DNA from: Hyphomicrobiales bacterium
GTDB lineage: Bacteria > Pseudomonadota > Alphaproteobacteria > Rhodospirillales > JACKKN01
Assembly: GCA_024236415.1 (NCBI GenBank)
Contig: JACKKN010000018.1
Location: 16,415-80,414, forward strand
Length of the DNA: 64,000 nt
Direction: 5' to 3'
The notes below the pieces were generated by a model that worked only from the letters and a program-made list of their open reading frames with translations, made no database searches and had not been told where the DNA came from. Position numbers and translations under genes: made by a program. Of the stretch, positions 7,361-18,227 are shown in pieces; the first letter of the stretch is position 1; every line of letters begins with the position of its first letter.

Positions 7361-9360
7361 GCATCGCCCTCGCCCGACATGGCGGCCACCCGGGCGGCCA
7401 CCTGGGCGGCGAAATCGACGAAGTAGTCCAGCGCCCCGGGGTCGGCCATGGCATCGCGGCTGGCCGCCTTTCCCGGGTCCATGCCCATGAGGATGCGGCG
7501 CACCGGGACCTCCATCTTCTTACCCGTCAGGGTGTGCGGGATGGCCGGAACGGCGTGGATGGCATCGGGCTGGTGACGCGGCGAAAAGCGGGTGCGCAGG
7601 GCCCCGTTGATGGTGTCGCGCAGGGTGTCGTCCAGCTCCCGCCCCTCTTCCATGACCACGAACAGCGGCATGTGGAAGCGGCCGCCAGGCAGGTCCAGGT
7701 TGACGATCAGGCTGTCGCGCACGCCGTCGATGGTCTCCAGCACGCGGTAGATCTCGGCCGTGCCGATGCGCACGCCATAGCGGTTCAGCGTCGAGTCCGA
7801 CCGCCCGTAGATGACGCAGGACCCGTCGGCGTTGAACCGGATGAAGTCGCCGTGGCGCCAGCGGCCGGGGAAGTCCTCGAAATAGCTCTCGCGGTAGCGG
7901 GTGCCGCCGGGGTCGTTCCAGAAGAACACGGGCATGGAGGGCATGGGCGCGCTGACCACCAGCTCGCCGATCTGCCCCACCAGGGGCTCGCCGGCGTCGG
8001 ACAGGGCCTCGACCGCGACCCCCAGCCAGGGCGCCTGGATCTCGCCCGAGCGCACGGGCAGCGACGGCACGCCGCCGACGAAGGCGGTGGCCACGTCGGT
8101 GCCGCCGCTGATGGAGTTCAGCCACACGTCGCGCTTGATGCTGTCATAGACCCACTCGAACCCTTCGGGGCTGAGGGGCGAGCCGGTGACGCCGACGGCG
8201 CGCAGCGCCGACAGGTCGAAGGCGGCGCCGGGCTTCTCGCCGGCCTGGGCCAGGGCGTTGATGAAGGCGGCGCTGGTGCCGAAGAAGGTCATGCCCGTTT
8301 CCTCGGCCAGGCGCCACAGGGTGCCGTTGTCGGGGTACCCGGGGTTGCCGTCGAACTGGACGACGGTGGCCCCCGTCAGCAGGGCCCCGACCACGACGTT
8401 GTACATGACCCAGCCCGTGGTGCTGAACCAGAAGAACACCGACTCGGGCCCCAGGTCCAGGTGCAGGGAGCCCATCTTGAGCTGCTCCAGCACCACGCCA
8501 CCGTGGCCGTGGACGATGCCCTTGGGCAGGCCGGTGGTGCCCGAGGAATAGAGCACCCACAGCGGATGGTCGAAGGCCACGCGGGCGAACTCGAACCCGT
8601 CCGCCGAGGTCGCCAGCGCCTCGTCCCACGGCACCCGATCGGCCGCGCCGCGCCAGGCGCCGGTGTCCAGGTAGGGCACCGCCACCACCCGCCGCAGGGT
8701 GGGCAGGGCCTCGACCAGTTGGGCCACCACCGCGCGGCGGTCGAAGTCGCGGCCGCCGTAGCGGTAGCCGTCGACCGCGAACAGGACCTTGGGTTCGATC
8801 TGCCCGAACCGGTCGATGACGCTCTGGGTGCCGAAATCGGGCGAGCAGCTCGACCACACGGCGCCCACCGCCGCCGTGGCCAACAGGGCGATGGTGGTCT
8901 CGGGGATGTTGGGCATGTAGGCCACCACCCGGTCGCCGGGCTCGACCCCCGCCGCGCGCAGCCACGACGCCAGGCGCGTGACCCGGTCGGCCAGGTCGTC
9001 GTGGGACAGGTCGGCCAGGGGCCGCACCTCGGACATGTGGCGGATGGCAACGGCGCCCGGGCGGCCGCGGGCCAGGACCTGTTCGGCGTAGTTCAGGCGC
9101 GCGCCCGGAAACCACTCGGCCCCCGGCATGTCGCGCCGGCCCAGCACCCGGTCATGGCCGGTCCATCGGTCCAGGCCGAAATGAGTCCACAGGCTTTCCC
9201 AGAATCCCTCGATGTCGGATACCGACCAGCGCCACAGGTCCTGGTAGGCGGGCAGGCGCAGCCCCCGGGCCTGCTCGACCCGGCGGCGGAACTTCTCCAT
9301 TTTGCACTTGGCCACGGCCGCGTCGCCGGGCCGCCACAGAACGCTTCCTTCCTCGGCCAT
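7357..9360 (-). CDS. aacS: Acetoacetyl-CoA synthetase
   Basis: An ATP-dependent acyl-CoA ligase (ANL superfamily) of 667 residues that activates acetoacetate, the product of leucine breakdown, to acetoacetyl-CoA. The AMP-binding P-loop reads YSSGTTGLPKGIVHG, the adenylate-binding segment is GGTDVATAF, and the C-terminal A10 lysine motif is TGKKMEVPVRRI. The N-terminal WTHFGLD...MPGAEWFPGARLNYAE region is specific to the acetoacetyl-CoA synthetase subgroup rather than acetyl-CoA synthetase. I chose the ATG at 9358-9360; the frame is open further upstream. It is 37 bp downstream of the regulator gene and probably shares its transcript. Confidence 0.93.
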   Translation of the reverse strand: MAEEGSVLWRPGDAAVAKCKMEKFRRRVEQARGLRLPAYQDLWRWSVSDIEGFWESLWTHFGLDRWTGHDRVLGRRDMPGAEWFPGARLNYAEQVLARGRPGAVAIRHMSEVRPLADLSHDDLADRVTRLASWLRAAGVEPGDRVVAYMPNIPETTIALLATAAVGAVWSSCSPDFGTQSVIDRFGQIEPKVLFAVDGYRYGGRDFDRRAVVAQLVEALPTLRRVVAVPYLDTGAWRGAADRVPWDEALATSADGFEFARVAFDHPLWVLYSSGTTGLPKGIVHGHGGVVLEQLKMGSLHLDLGPESVFFWFSTTGWVMYNVVVGALLTGATVVQFDGNPGYPDNGTLWRLAEETGMTFFGTSAAFINALAQAGEKPGAAFDLSALRAVGVTGSPLSPEGFEWVYDSIKRDVWLNSISGGTDVATAFVGGVPSLPVRSGEIQAPWLGVAVEALSDAGEPLVGQIGELVVSAPMPSMPVFFWNDPGGTRYRESYFEDFPGRWRHGDFIRFNADGSCVIYGRSDSTLNRYGVRIGTAEIYRVLETIDGVRDSLIVNLDLPGGRFHMPLFVVMEEGRELDDTLRDTINGALRTRFSPRHQPDAIHAVPAIPHTLTGKKMEVPVRRILMGMDPGKAASRDAMADPGALDYFVDFAAQVAARVAAMSGEGDA

Positions 9361-9397
9361 GTCCTCCCCCGTCCGGCTCCGGCTTGTCTCGCCAGGC

Positions 9398-9787
9398 TCA
9401 GGCGCTGACCTTCCCCTTCTCGCGCAACAGGTCGCGCGACTGGGCCTCCAGGGCATCCAGCTCGTCAAGGATGCTGACGATATCCTCTTTTTGTTGCAGC
9501 AGGACCGCGCGGCGTTCGCGGATCTTGCTGATGAACAGTTTCAGCTGCGCCACCTCGGTCGGGTCCTCGTCGTAGAGGTCGATCATCTGGTGGATCTCGT
9601 CCAGCGAGAAGCCCAGCCGCTTGCCGCGCATGATCAGGCGCAGCCGCACGCGGTCGCGATGGGTGTAGACGCGGCGCTGCCCCTCGCGCCGGGGCCGCAA
9701 CAGGTCCTTGTCCTCGTAAAAGCGGATGGTGCGGGTGGTGACGTCGAACTCCCGCGCCAGCTCGGCGATACCGTAGGTGGGTTCCAT
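9398..9787 (-). CDS. liuR: MerR-family regulator, LiuR-like
   Basis: A 129-residue MerR-family regulator. The N-terminal helix-turn-helix begins YGIAELAREFDVTTRTIRFYE and is followed by the winged segment LRPRREGQRRVYTHRDRVRL. The second half is a dimerisation coiled coil (LKLFISKIRERRAVLLQQKEDI) with no large effector domain and no cysteines for metal sensing. LiuR proteins have this architecture and regulate branched-chain amino acid and fatty acid degradation. It heads aacS and sits beside ivd, and near-identical palindromes precede both it and the ivd operon, so autoregulation is likely. The effector is unknown here. Confidence 0.85.
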   Translation of the reverse strand: MEPTYGIAELAREFDVTTRTIRFYEDKDLLRPRREGQRRVYTHRDRVRLRLIMRGKRLGFSLDEIHQMIDLYDEDPTEVAQLKLFISKIRERRAVLLQQKEDIVSILDELDALEAQSRDLLREKGKVSA

Positions 9788-9798
9788 GGACGAAGCGT

Positions 9799-9822
9799 AT
9801 GTATCGTTTACGTTAACGTCAA
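9799..9822 (-). promoter_or_regulatory. LiuR-type autoregulatory site
   Basis: The segment cgtttacgttaacgtcaa (9805-9822) contains a perfect 10-bp palindrome acgttaacgt (9810-9819) and differs little from the site at 7342-7357. On the minus strand it reads TTGACG, then 17 bp, then TACGCT, giving a candidate promoter that starts about 20 bp before the regulator's ATG. The palindrome occupies the spacer, the position used by MerR-type regulators. It lies between the mgtE stop codon and the regulator gene. Confidence 0.7.
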
Positions 9823-9832
9823 GCCGGTGCGG

Positions 9833-11254
9833 CTAGATCAGCATCCAGGCCGCCAGGCCGAGGAAGGCGAAAAAGCCGACCACGTCGGTGACGGTGGTCA
9901 GGAACACGCCCGAGGCCACCGCCGGATCGATCTTGAGCTTGTCCAGCACCACGGGGATGGCGCTGCCGGCCAGGCCGGCCACCACCAGGTTGACGACCAT
10001 GGCCAGGGCGATGACCACGCCGATGCCGGCGCTCTGGAACCACAGCCAGGCGACCACGCCGGCGATCACGGCGAACAGGGCGCCGTTGGCCGTGCCGACC
10101 AGGATCTCCTTGCCGATCACGCGCATGGCGTTGGTCGAGGTCAGCTCCTTGGTGGCCAGGGCGCGCACGGCGACGGTCAGGGTCTGCGTGCCCGCGTTGC
10201 CGCCCATGGAGGCGACGATGGGCATCAGCACGGCCAGGGCCACCATCTGCTGGATCGTGCCCTCGAACAGGCCGATCACCAGCGACGCGGCGATGGCCGT
10301 GCCCAGGTTGATGAGCAGCCACGAGAACCGGGCCTTGGTGGTCTTGAGGAAGCCGCTGTACAGGTCGGCCTCGGCCAGGCCGCCCATGCGCATGATGTCC
10401 TCTTCGTGCTCCTCCTCGATCACGTCGACCACGTCGTCGATGTGGATCACGCCCACCAGGCGGCCGCCCTGGTCGATCACCGAGGCCGACACCAGGTCGC
10501 GCTGGCGGAAGATGAAGGCCACCTCCTCGCGGTCCGTGGACACCAGGATGCGCTTCAGGTTGGTGTCCATGATGTCGGTCACCCTGACCGGCCGCTTGCT
10601 GCGCAGCAGCCGGCTGAGCGACACCGCCCCCAGGGGCCGGAACTGCGGGTCGACCACGTAGATGTCGTAGAACTGGTCCGGCAGGTACGAGACGTCCCGT
10701 TCGGCGTTCTGGCGCAGGAAATCGATGGTCTCGCCCACGGTGTAGTAGGTCGGCACCGTGACCACCTCGCGCTGCATCAGGCGGCCGGCGGTGTTCTCGG
10801 GGTAGGCCAGGCCCTGTTCGATGGCGATTCGGTCGGCGTCGGGGATCGCCTCGAGGATCTCGCGCTTGTCCGCCTCGTCCAGGTCCTCCAGCACGGTGAT
10901 GGCGTCGTCGGAATCCATCTCGACGACGGCGGCGGCGATCTGCTCCACCTCCAGGTGGTCGACCACGTCGGCCAGGACTTCCTCGTCCAGCTCGGGCAGG
11001 ACGTCGGCGTCCAGGTCCTCGCCCAGGACGTCCAGGAAGGCGCGCCGGTCATCGGTGGCCAGGTGTTCCAGCAGGTCGGCCACGTCGGCGGCGTTCAGCG
11101 GCTCGACCAGGGCGCGCACGGTGTCGGCGGCGCCCTCCTGCAGGGCGTCGCGCAGGCGCTCCTCCAGGTGGTCGCTCAGGTCGGTCGGGTGCCCGGACGG
11201 GTCACCGGCGCCGGCGTCGGCATCGGTTGGAGTCTTGGTTTCCTGGTCGACCAT
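9833..11254 (-). CDS. mgtE: Magnesium transporter MgtE
   Basis: A 473-residue inner-membrane Mg2+ channel/transporter. Order of domains: an acidic N-terminal superhelical MgtE_N domain (about residues 30-140), two CBS domains (about 145-270, including VPTYYTVGETIDFL and DREEVAFIFRQRDL), then five membrane helices from about residue 320. The pore signature MGGNAGTQTLTVAVRAL is in the membrane part. Acidic residues in the cytosolic domains should sense Mg2+ and close the channel. RBS AGGAGG precedes the ATG. It follows tRNA-Leu on the same strand with a terminator between them, and no known Mg riboswitch fits in the 70-bp gap. Confidence 0.95.
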   Translation of the reverse strand: MVDQETKTPTDADAGAGDPSGHPTDLSDHLEERLRDALQEGAADTVRALVEPLNAADVADLLEHLATDDRRAFLDVLGEDLDADVLPELDEEVLADVVDHLEVEQIAAAVVEMDSDDAITVLEDLDEADKREILEAIPDADRIAIEQGLAYPENTAGRLMQREVVTVPTYYTVGETIDFLRQNAERDVSYLPDQFYDIYVVDPQFRPLGAVSLSRLLRSKRPVRVTDIMDTNLKRILVSTDREEVAFIFRQRDLVSASVIDQGGRLVGVIHIDDVVDVIEEEHEEDIMRMGGLAEADLYSGFLKTTKARFSWLLINLGTAIAASLVIGLFEGTIQQMVALAVLMPIVASMGGNAGTQTLTVAVRALATKELTSTNAMRVIGKEILVGTANGALFAVIAGVVAWLWFQSAGIGVVIALAMVVNLVVAGLAGSAIPVVLDKLKIDPAVASGVFLTTVTDVVGFFAFLGLAAWMLI

Positions 11255-11300
11255 CCCCCTGCCTCCTCGCCGGCCTGCGCGCCGCCGGACGGCGGCGGCG

Positions 11301-11318
11301 GAAGGACGATCGCCCTTC
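11301..11318. promoter_or_regulatory. Palindrome in the mgtE leader
   Basis: An 18-bp near-perfect palindrome (gaaggacgatcgcccttc) lies between the tRNA-Leu terminator and the mgtE ATG. It could be a protein-binding site or a short RNA hairpin in the mgtE 5' leader. No further evidence supports a function. Confidence 0.3.
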
Positions 11319-11325
11319 CCTGCGG

Positions 11326-11357
11326 AAAAAAAAGCCCGTCGCGGCGGACGACGGGCC
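11326..11357 (-). terminator. Rho-independent terminator after tRNA-Leu
   Basis: On the minus strand a 9-bp GC-rich stem (11333-11341 paired with 11349-11357, seven-base loop) is followed directly by an uninterrupted run of T residues (complement of 11326-11333). It lies 10 bp past the tRNA 3' end and should end tRNA-Leu transcription before mgtE. Confidence 0.85.
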
Positions 11358-11366
11358 TGTGATCGA

Positions 11367-11453
11367 TGGTGCGGTCGAGAAGACTCGAACTTCCACCCTG
11401 TTTCCAGGACAGCGACCTCAACGCTGCGCGTCTACCAATTCCGCCACGACCGC
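11367..11453 (-). tRNA. tRNA-Leu (anticodon GAG)
   Basis: A class-II tRNA with acceptor stem GCGGTCG/CGACCGC, D-arm, anticodon stem CAGCG/CGCTG around the loop TTGAGGT (anticodon GAG), a long variable arm TCCTGGAAACAGGG, and a T-arm with TTCGAGT. The 3' ACCA end is encoded (11367-11370). It reads CUC and CUU leucine codons; CUC is likely frequent in a genome this GC-rich. A promoter-like sequence and a strong terminator flank it, so it appears to be a single-tRNA transcription unit. Confidence 0.97.
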
Positions 11454-11504
11454 TTTACCTTATTGGCCGCCGCTGGGGCCGGCCGAAGAAATCTCGCGTG
11501 CCCG

Positions 11505-11533
11505 GAGATAGCAAATAGTCCCCCTGCGATCAA
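11505..11533 (-). promoter_or_regulatory. Candidate promoter of tRNA-Leu
   Basis: Minus-strand TTGATC (11528-11533), a 17-bp spacer and TATCTC (11505-11510), with the -10 box about 51 bp before the tRNA. The -35 matches four of six consensus bases. The same TATCTC -10 appears in the candidate promoter of the OmpA-type lipoprotein gene. Confidence 0.55.
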
Positions 11534-11572
11534 GCTTGCACAAGTGGTTTGTTGCCGTGGTAGAAATAAGGG

Positions 11573-12265
11573 ATGGACATACACGCGCCCCTCTCCCAGG
11601 TTGTCGAATGGCGCCATGACAGGGCCCCCGTGCCCTATCCCGCGGCGGTGGAGTCCATGGAAACGCGCATCGCCGACATCCACGCCGGCCGCGCGGCGCA
11701 GATGGTCTGGCTGCTGGAGCATCCGCCGCTGTACACCGCCGGCACCAGCGCCGACCCGGCCGAGCTGCTGGACGGCGGCCGCTTCCCCGTCTACCCCACG
11801 GGGCGCGGCGGGCGGTATACCTACCACGGGCCCGGGCAGCGGGTGGTCTATGTGATGCTCGACCTGCGCCGGGGCCCGCGCGACGTGCGCCGGTTCGTGC
11901 ACGGGCTGGAGGAATGGATGATCCTGACCCTGGCCGAGATGGGCGTGACCGGCGAGCGGCGCACTGGCCGGATCGGCATCTGGGTGGCCGGGCCCGGCGG
12001 CGCCGAGGCCAAGGTCGGCGCCATCGGCGTGCGCATCCGCAAGTGGATCACCTTCCACGGCATGGCCCTGAACGTGGACCCGGACCTGTCCCATTTCGCC
12101 GGCATCGTCCCCTGCGGCATCGCCGAGCATGGCGTGACGTCGCTGCGCGACCTGGGTGTGCCGGCCACCATGGACCAGGTGGACGCCGCCCTGCACGCCA
12201 CCTTCGACCGCGCCCTGGGGGAAGTGGCCGGCACCATGGCCCCGGCCGGGGACGGCGCGCCATGA
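11573..12265 (+). CDS. lipB: Lipoyl(octanoyl) transferase LipB
   Basis: Transfers octanoate from octanoyl-ACP to the lipoyl domains of pyruvate, 2-oxoglutarate and branched-chain ketoacid dehydrogenases and to GcvH. The 230 residues carry the LipB signatures RGGRYTYHGPGQRVVY, the KVGAIGVRIRKWITFHG segment with the conserved Lys, and IVPCGIAEHGVTSL with the catalytic Cys. Start ATG at 11573, 12 bp after a TAGAAA hexamer. Its TGA overlaps the ATG of the diguanylate cyclase gene by four bases, so the two are translationally coupled, an unusual pairing. Confidence 0.95.
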   Translation: MDIHAPLSQVVEWRHDRAPVPYPAAVESMETRIADIHAGRAAQMVWLLEHPPLYTAGTSADPAELLDGGRFPVYPTGRGGRYTYHGPGQRVVYVMLDLRRGPRDVRRFVHGLEEWMILTLAEMGVTGERRTGRIGIWVAGPGGAEAKVGAIGVRIRKWITFHGMALNVDPDLSHFAGIVPCGIAEHGVTSLRDLGVPATMDQVDAALHATFDRALGEVAGTMAPAGDGAP

Positions 12266-13158
12266 CCGGCGACGATCCCCGGGCCGCGGCGGCCGAGGTC
12301 AGCCGCGAATCCCTGCTGGACATCCTCGACCGCACGGTGGCCGACCACCTGGACTGGCTGCAGTCGTGGCACGCCCATGTGCTGATCGCGCCGGGGGCGG
12401 ACCGCGCCCAGTTGGACCCGCACCGCCTGTGCCTGTTCGGCGCCTGGTACCTGCGCAACCGGCACGCCGAACTGGTCGACCAGCCCATGGTGGCGCGCCT
12501 GGCGGCCCTGCACGACGAGATGCACGAACGGGCCCAGGCCCTGGCGGTGCGGATCGGCGCCGGGGCCGCCCCCGCGCGCGACGATTACGACGGCTTTGCC
12601 GAGACCTTCAACACCTTCATCACCCTCGCCCGCCGCCTGGAGAAGGCGTTCGCCGCCGCCTCCTCGGAACTGGACACCCTGACCGGCGTGCACAACCGCC
12701 AGGCCATGACCCGCGAGCTGGACCGGGAATTCGACCGCTTCCGCCGCACCGGGCGGCCGTTCTGCGTGGTCCTCGCCGACCTGGACCATTTCAAGGCCAT
12801 CAACGATTCCCACGGGCACGCCGCCGGCGACATCGTGCTGCGCACCACGGCGGCGCGCCTGCTGGCCAGCCTGCGCCGTTACGACGGGGTGTTCCGTTAC
12901 GGCGGCGAGGAGTTCCTGCTGTTCCTGAGCGACATCGGCGCCGACGCCGCCGCCGGAATCATCGAGCGCCTGCGCGAATCCCTGGCCGCCGACACGGTCG
13001 ACCTGGACGGCGAACGCCGGGTGACGATCACCGCCTCCTTCGGCCTGGCCGAGACGGTGTCCGGCGACCGCGCCGTCACCGACACCATCAAGCGCGCCGA
13101 CGGGGCGCTGTACCGGGCCAAGGAAGGCGGCCGCAACCAGCTGGTGATCGCCGACTGA
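12262..13158 (+). CDS. Diguanylate cyclase with N-terminal CZB zinc-sensing domain (DgcZ-like)
   Basis: A 298-residue cytoplasmic protein with no membrane segment. Residues about 18-95 look like a chemoreceptor zinc-binding (CZB) domain: His29 (DHLDWL), Cys57 in CLFGAWY, and His84/His88 in LHDEMHERA supply the H-C-H-H zinc ligands. Residues about 138-298 are a GGDEF domain with an intact GGEEF active site (214-218), the LDHFKAINDSHGH substrate-binding segment, and an RxxD inhibitory site (Arg205-Asp208) five residues upstream. It should therefore make cyclic di-GMP, with product inhibition and zinc control as in E. coli DgcZ. It is co-translated with lipB. The zinc role is inferred from residue spacing. 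Confidence 0.88.
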   Translation: MTGDDPRAAAAEVSRESLLDILDRTVADHLDWLQSWHAHVLIAPGADRAQLDPHRLCLFGAWYLRNRHAELVDQPMVARLAALHDEMHERAQALAVRIGAGAAPARDDYDGFAETFNTFITLARRLEKAFAAASSELDTLTGVHNRQAMTRELDREFDRFRRTGRPFCVVLADLDHFKAINDSHGHAAGDIVLRTTAARLLASLRRYDGVFRYGGEEFLLFLSDIGADAAAGIIERLRESLAADTVDLDGERRVTITASFGLAETVSGDRAVTDTIKRADGALYRAKEGGRNQLVIAD

Positions 13159-13161
13159 GGA

Positions 13162-13428
13162 TCAGCCGCCGCGGATCTGGCGGAACCCCCGCTGTGCCGG
13201 CGCCGGCGCCGGCGCCACGTTCAGGGAATCGACGCGGGCGAAGCGCGGACCCTGGCGGCACAGGGCGACCATGCGGTCCACCGCCCTGGCATCGCCGGAA
13301 AAGACCGCCTCGACGGTACCGTCGAAATTGTTCCGCACCCAGCCGTCCAGGCCCAGGGCCGTGGCCTCCTGCACCGTCCAGCCGCGGAACCAAACCCCCT
13401 GGACGCGGCCGTCCAGGCGCACACGCAC
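13162..13428 (-). CDS. acyP: Acylphosphatase
   Basis: A small (88-residue) acylphosphatase that hydrolyses carboxyl-phosphate bonds such as those of acetyl or carbamoyl phosphate. Both catalytic residues are present: Arg15 in RVQGVWFRGW and Asn33 in LDGWVRNNFDG, with the family's exact 18-residue spacing. No ATG fits; I chose the GTG at 13426-13428 because it puts the first beta strand (RVRLDG) at the N-terminus as in the family. The frame is open further upstream. It is the last gene of the pcc operon and ends 3 bp from the convergent cyclase gene, leaving no room for a terminator. Confidence 0.85.
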   Translation of the reverse strand: MRVRLDGRVQGVWFRGWTVQEATALGLDGWVRNNFDGTVEAVFSGDARAVDRMVALCRQGPRFARVDSLNVAPAPAPAQRGFRQIRGG

Positions 13429-13475
13429 GGATTTGACGGGGGTCGGGCCGGCGCCGGTCAACGGGCCCGGTTCCC

Positions 13476-13775
13476 TTACAGGGGCGGCAGTTGGTGGAAC
13501 CCGCTCCACAGGGGTTCGTCGCCGCGGGGGTCGCGGCTTTCCACCGTCCCGTCGGCGGCGCCCACCACCTGTTCGCAAAGAAAGAACAGGGCGTCGACGG
13601 CGAACTCGGCCCCGGCCAGGAACACGTCCACGCCGGCGCCGCGGCCGCGAACCCAGCCGTCCAGGGACCGCGTCTCGGCCTCGGGCGCGATCCAGGCACA
13701 GAACCGCTCGGCGTCGATCTCGCCCCCCAGCACGAGGAAGCGGACGACCTTCTCGTGGTTCACCGATGGCGGCAT
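13476..13775 (-). CDS. Acylphosphatase-like protein lacking both catalytic residues
   Basis: A 99-residue protein that aligns without gaps to the acylphosphatase next to it around the active site and the LDGWVR strand. The catalytic Arg is replaced by Cys26 (VWFRGW becomes ERFCAW) and the catalytic Asn by Gly44 (WVRN becomes WVRG). FLAGAEFAVDALFFLCEQV occupies the place of the second helix. It is therefore a pseudoenzyme-like tandem paralogue, perhaps a binding or structural protein. Its ATG (13775) lies 4 bp after the pccA stop codon, so it should be made together with the carboxylase. No known function. Confidence 0.7.
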   Translation of the reverse strand: MPPSVNHEKVVRFLVLGGEIDAERFCAWIAPEAETRSLDGWVRGRGAGVDVFLAGAEFAVDALFFLCEQVVGAADGTVESRDPRGDEPLWSGFHQLPPL

Positions 13776-13779
13776 GGCG

Positions 13780-15765
<1,986 letters not shown>

Positions 15766-15805
15766 CGAACCTTACGGCCTTTCCAGACTCGGACGCGTTG
15801 ATCTC

Positions 15806-16060
15806 CTAGAGGGTGCCGGCGGCGGGTCCCGTCCGCCGCTGGCGAGCGGCGCGCAGGGCCAGGGCCAACCCCCATCCCAGGGCCGGCCAGACGGCCCAGT
15901 AGCTGGCGGGGGACGTGATCAGGTTGACCACGTGCAGGAAGGCGTTCACCAGCCAGTAGACCGCCAGGTCGCGCATCAGGTCGCCCTCGCGATCCCGAAC
16001 CGCCCGCCGAGTCGCCCGTACGAATGTCCGGCAAAACATGGCATTTCCCCCCGCAGTCAA
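15806..16060 (-). CDS. 2TM-domain small membrane protein of the pcc operon
   Basis: An 84-residue protein with two hydrophobic segments, about residues 33-50 and 52-68, separated by a short loop. The signature VYWLVNAFLHVVNLI followed by WAVWPALGWGLALAL resembles the 2TM domain family. The N-terminal 28 residues are strongly basic. It lies 4 bp after pccB and 40 bp before pccA; similar small proteins between pccB and pccA occur, as I recall, in other Rhodospirillales. The role is unknown; it may anchor something at the membrane. An internal ATG (MRDLAVYW) is an alternative start. Confidence 0.72.
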   Translation of the reverse strand: MTAGGNAMFCRTFVRATRRAVRDREGDLMRDLAVYWLVNAFLHVVNLITSPASYWAVWPALGWGLALALRAARQRRTGPAAGTL

Positions 16061-16064
16061 GCAG

Positions 16065-17597
<1,533 letters not shown>

Positions 17598-17798
17598 GGG
17601 GAAACACCAAGGTTGAGTCGGATGGGATTTGTCGAGAAATGTGCCAAAAAAGATACCGCGACTTGTAATGTTGCACCAGCGAAAAGACGGGATTTCTCGC
17701 CCGCCGGGCCAGGAATCAGCGGTACCGGACGGGTCCCGGCCGTGGTAGGTTTTTCCCAGGGACCTGGATCGCGTTTCCGGAGCGGGAGGACAGGGGCC

Positions 17799-18227
17799 AT
17801 GGGCCGACTCCTGATGGCGATACTGGCGGGGATTTTGCTGGCGCCACGGCCGGCCGCCGCCGCCGAAGTGGCGATCATGGGCATGACCGACCCCTGGTCC
17901 ACGGTGGTCGAGGTGTTCGACGTGCGCACGGCGCCGGCCCTCGGCGCCATCTTCGGCGGATTCACGGCGCCGCCCTACCATCCGGGGCGCATCTACCGCA
18001 GCCTGACCCTGCCCGGCAATGTGGTATCGCTTCGCCTGCGGCTGCGCCTGCGCTGGGAGCTGCGGCCCCAGGAATACTGGATCGAGTGCAGCCCCAGCCC
18101 CCTGGACCAGTCCGTGGTCATGGTGTTCGCCGGCGAGATGCCCGACTTCGCCATCATGCCCTTCACCGCCATGGGCCGGTTCGTGGGCCAGATGGGCAAG
18201 TGCCGGGCGCACCGGCTGAACCGCTGA
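17799..18227 (+). CDS. Small secreted protein of unknown function
   Basis: I do not recognise this 142-residue protein. It has a good signal peptide (MGRLLMAILAGILLAPRPAAA) with cleavage expected near residue 21, giving a mature periplasmic protein of about 120 residues. The mature part has alternating short strands, two cysteines (IECSP and GKCRAH) and a very basic tail. RBS GGGAGGA (17784-17790) precedes the ATG at 17799. It is divergent from pccB across about 200 bp, which must hold both promoters. Its stop codon directly abuts that of ATP12 on the other strand (TGATCA), so the genes share a junction with no spacer. Confidence 0.65.
   Translation: MGRLLMAILAGILLAPRPAAAAEVAIMGMTDPWSTVVEVFDVRTAPALGAIFGGFTAPPYHPGRIYRSLTLPGNVVSLRLRLRLRWELRPQEYWIECSPSPLDQSVVMVFAGEMPDFAIMPFTAMGRFVGQMGKCRAHRLNR

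Noticed and set aside
11255..11325. Possible magnesium riboswitch before mgtE
   Set aside because: Only 70 bp are available after the tRNA terminator, and no M-box structure is visible.
13160..13500. Longer start for the acylphosphatase
   Set aside because: The upstream part of the frame is proline/arginine-rich and unlike the family; it overlaps the neighbouring gene.
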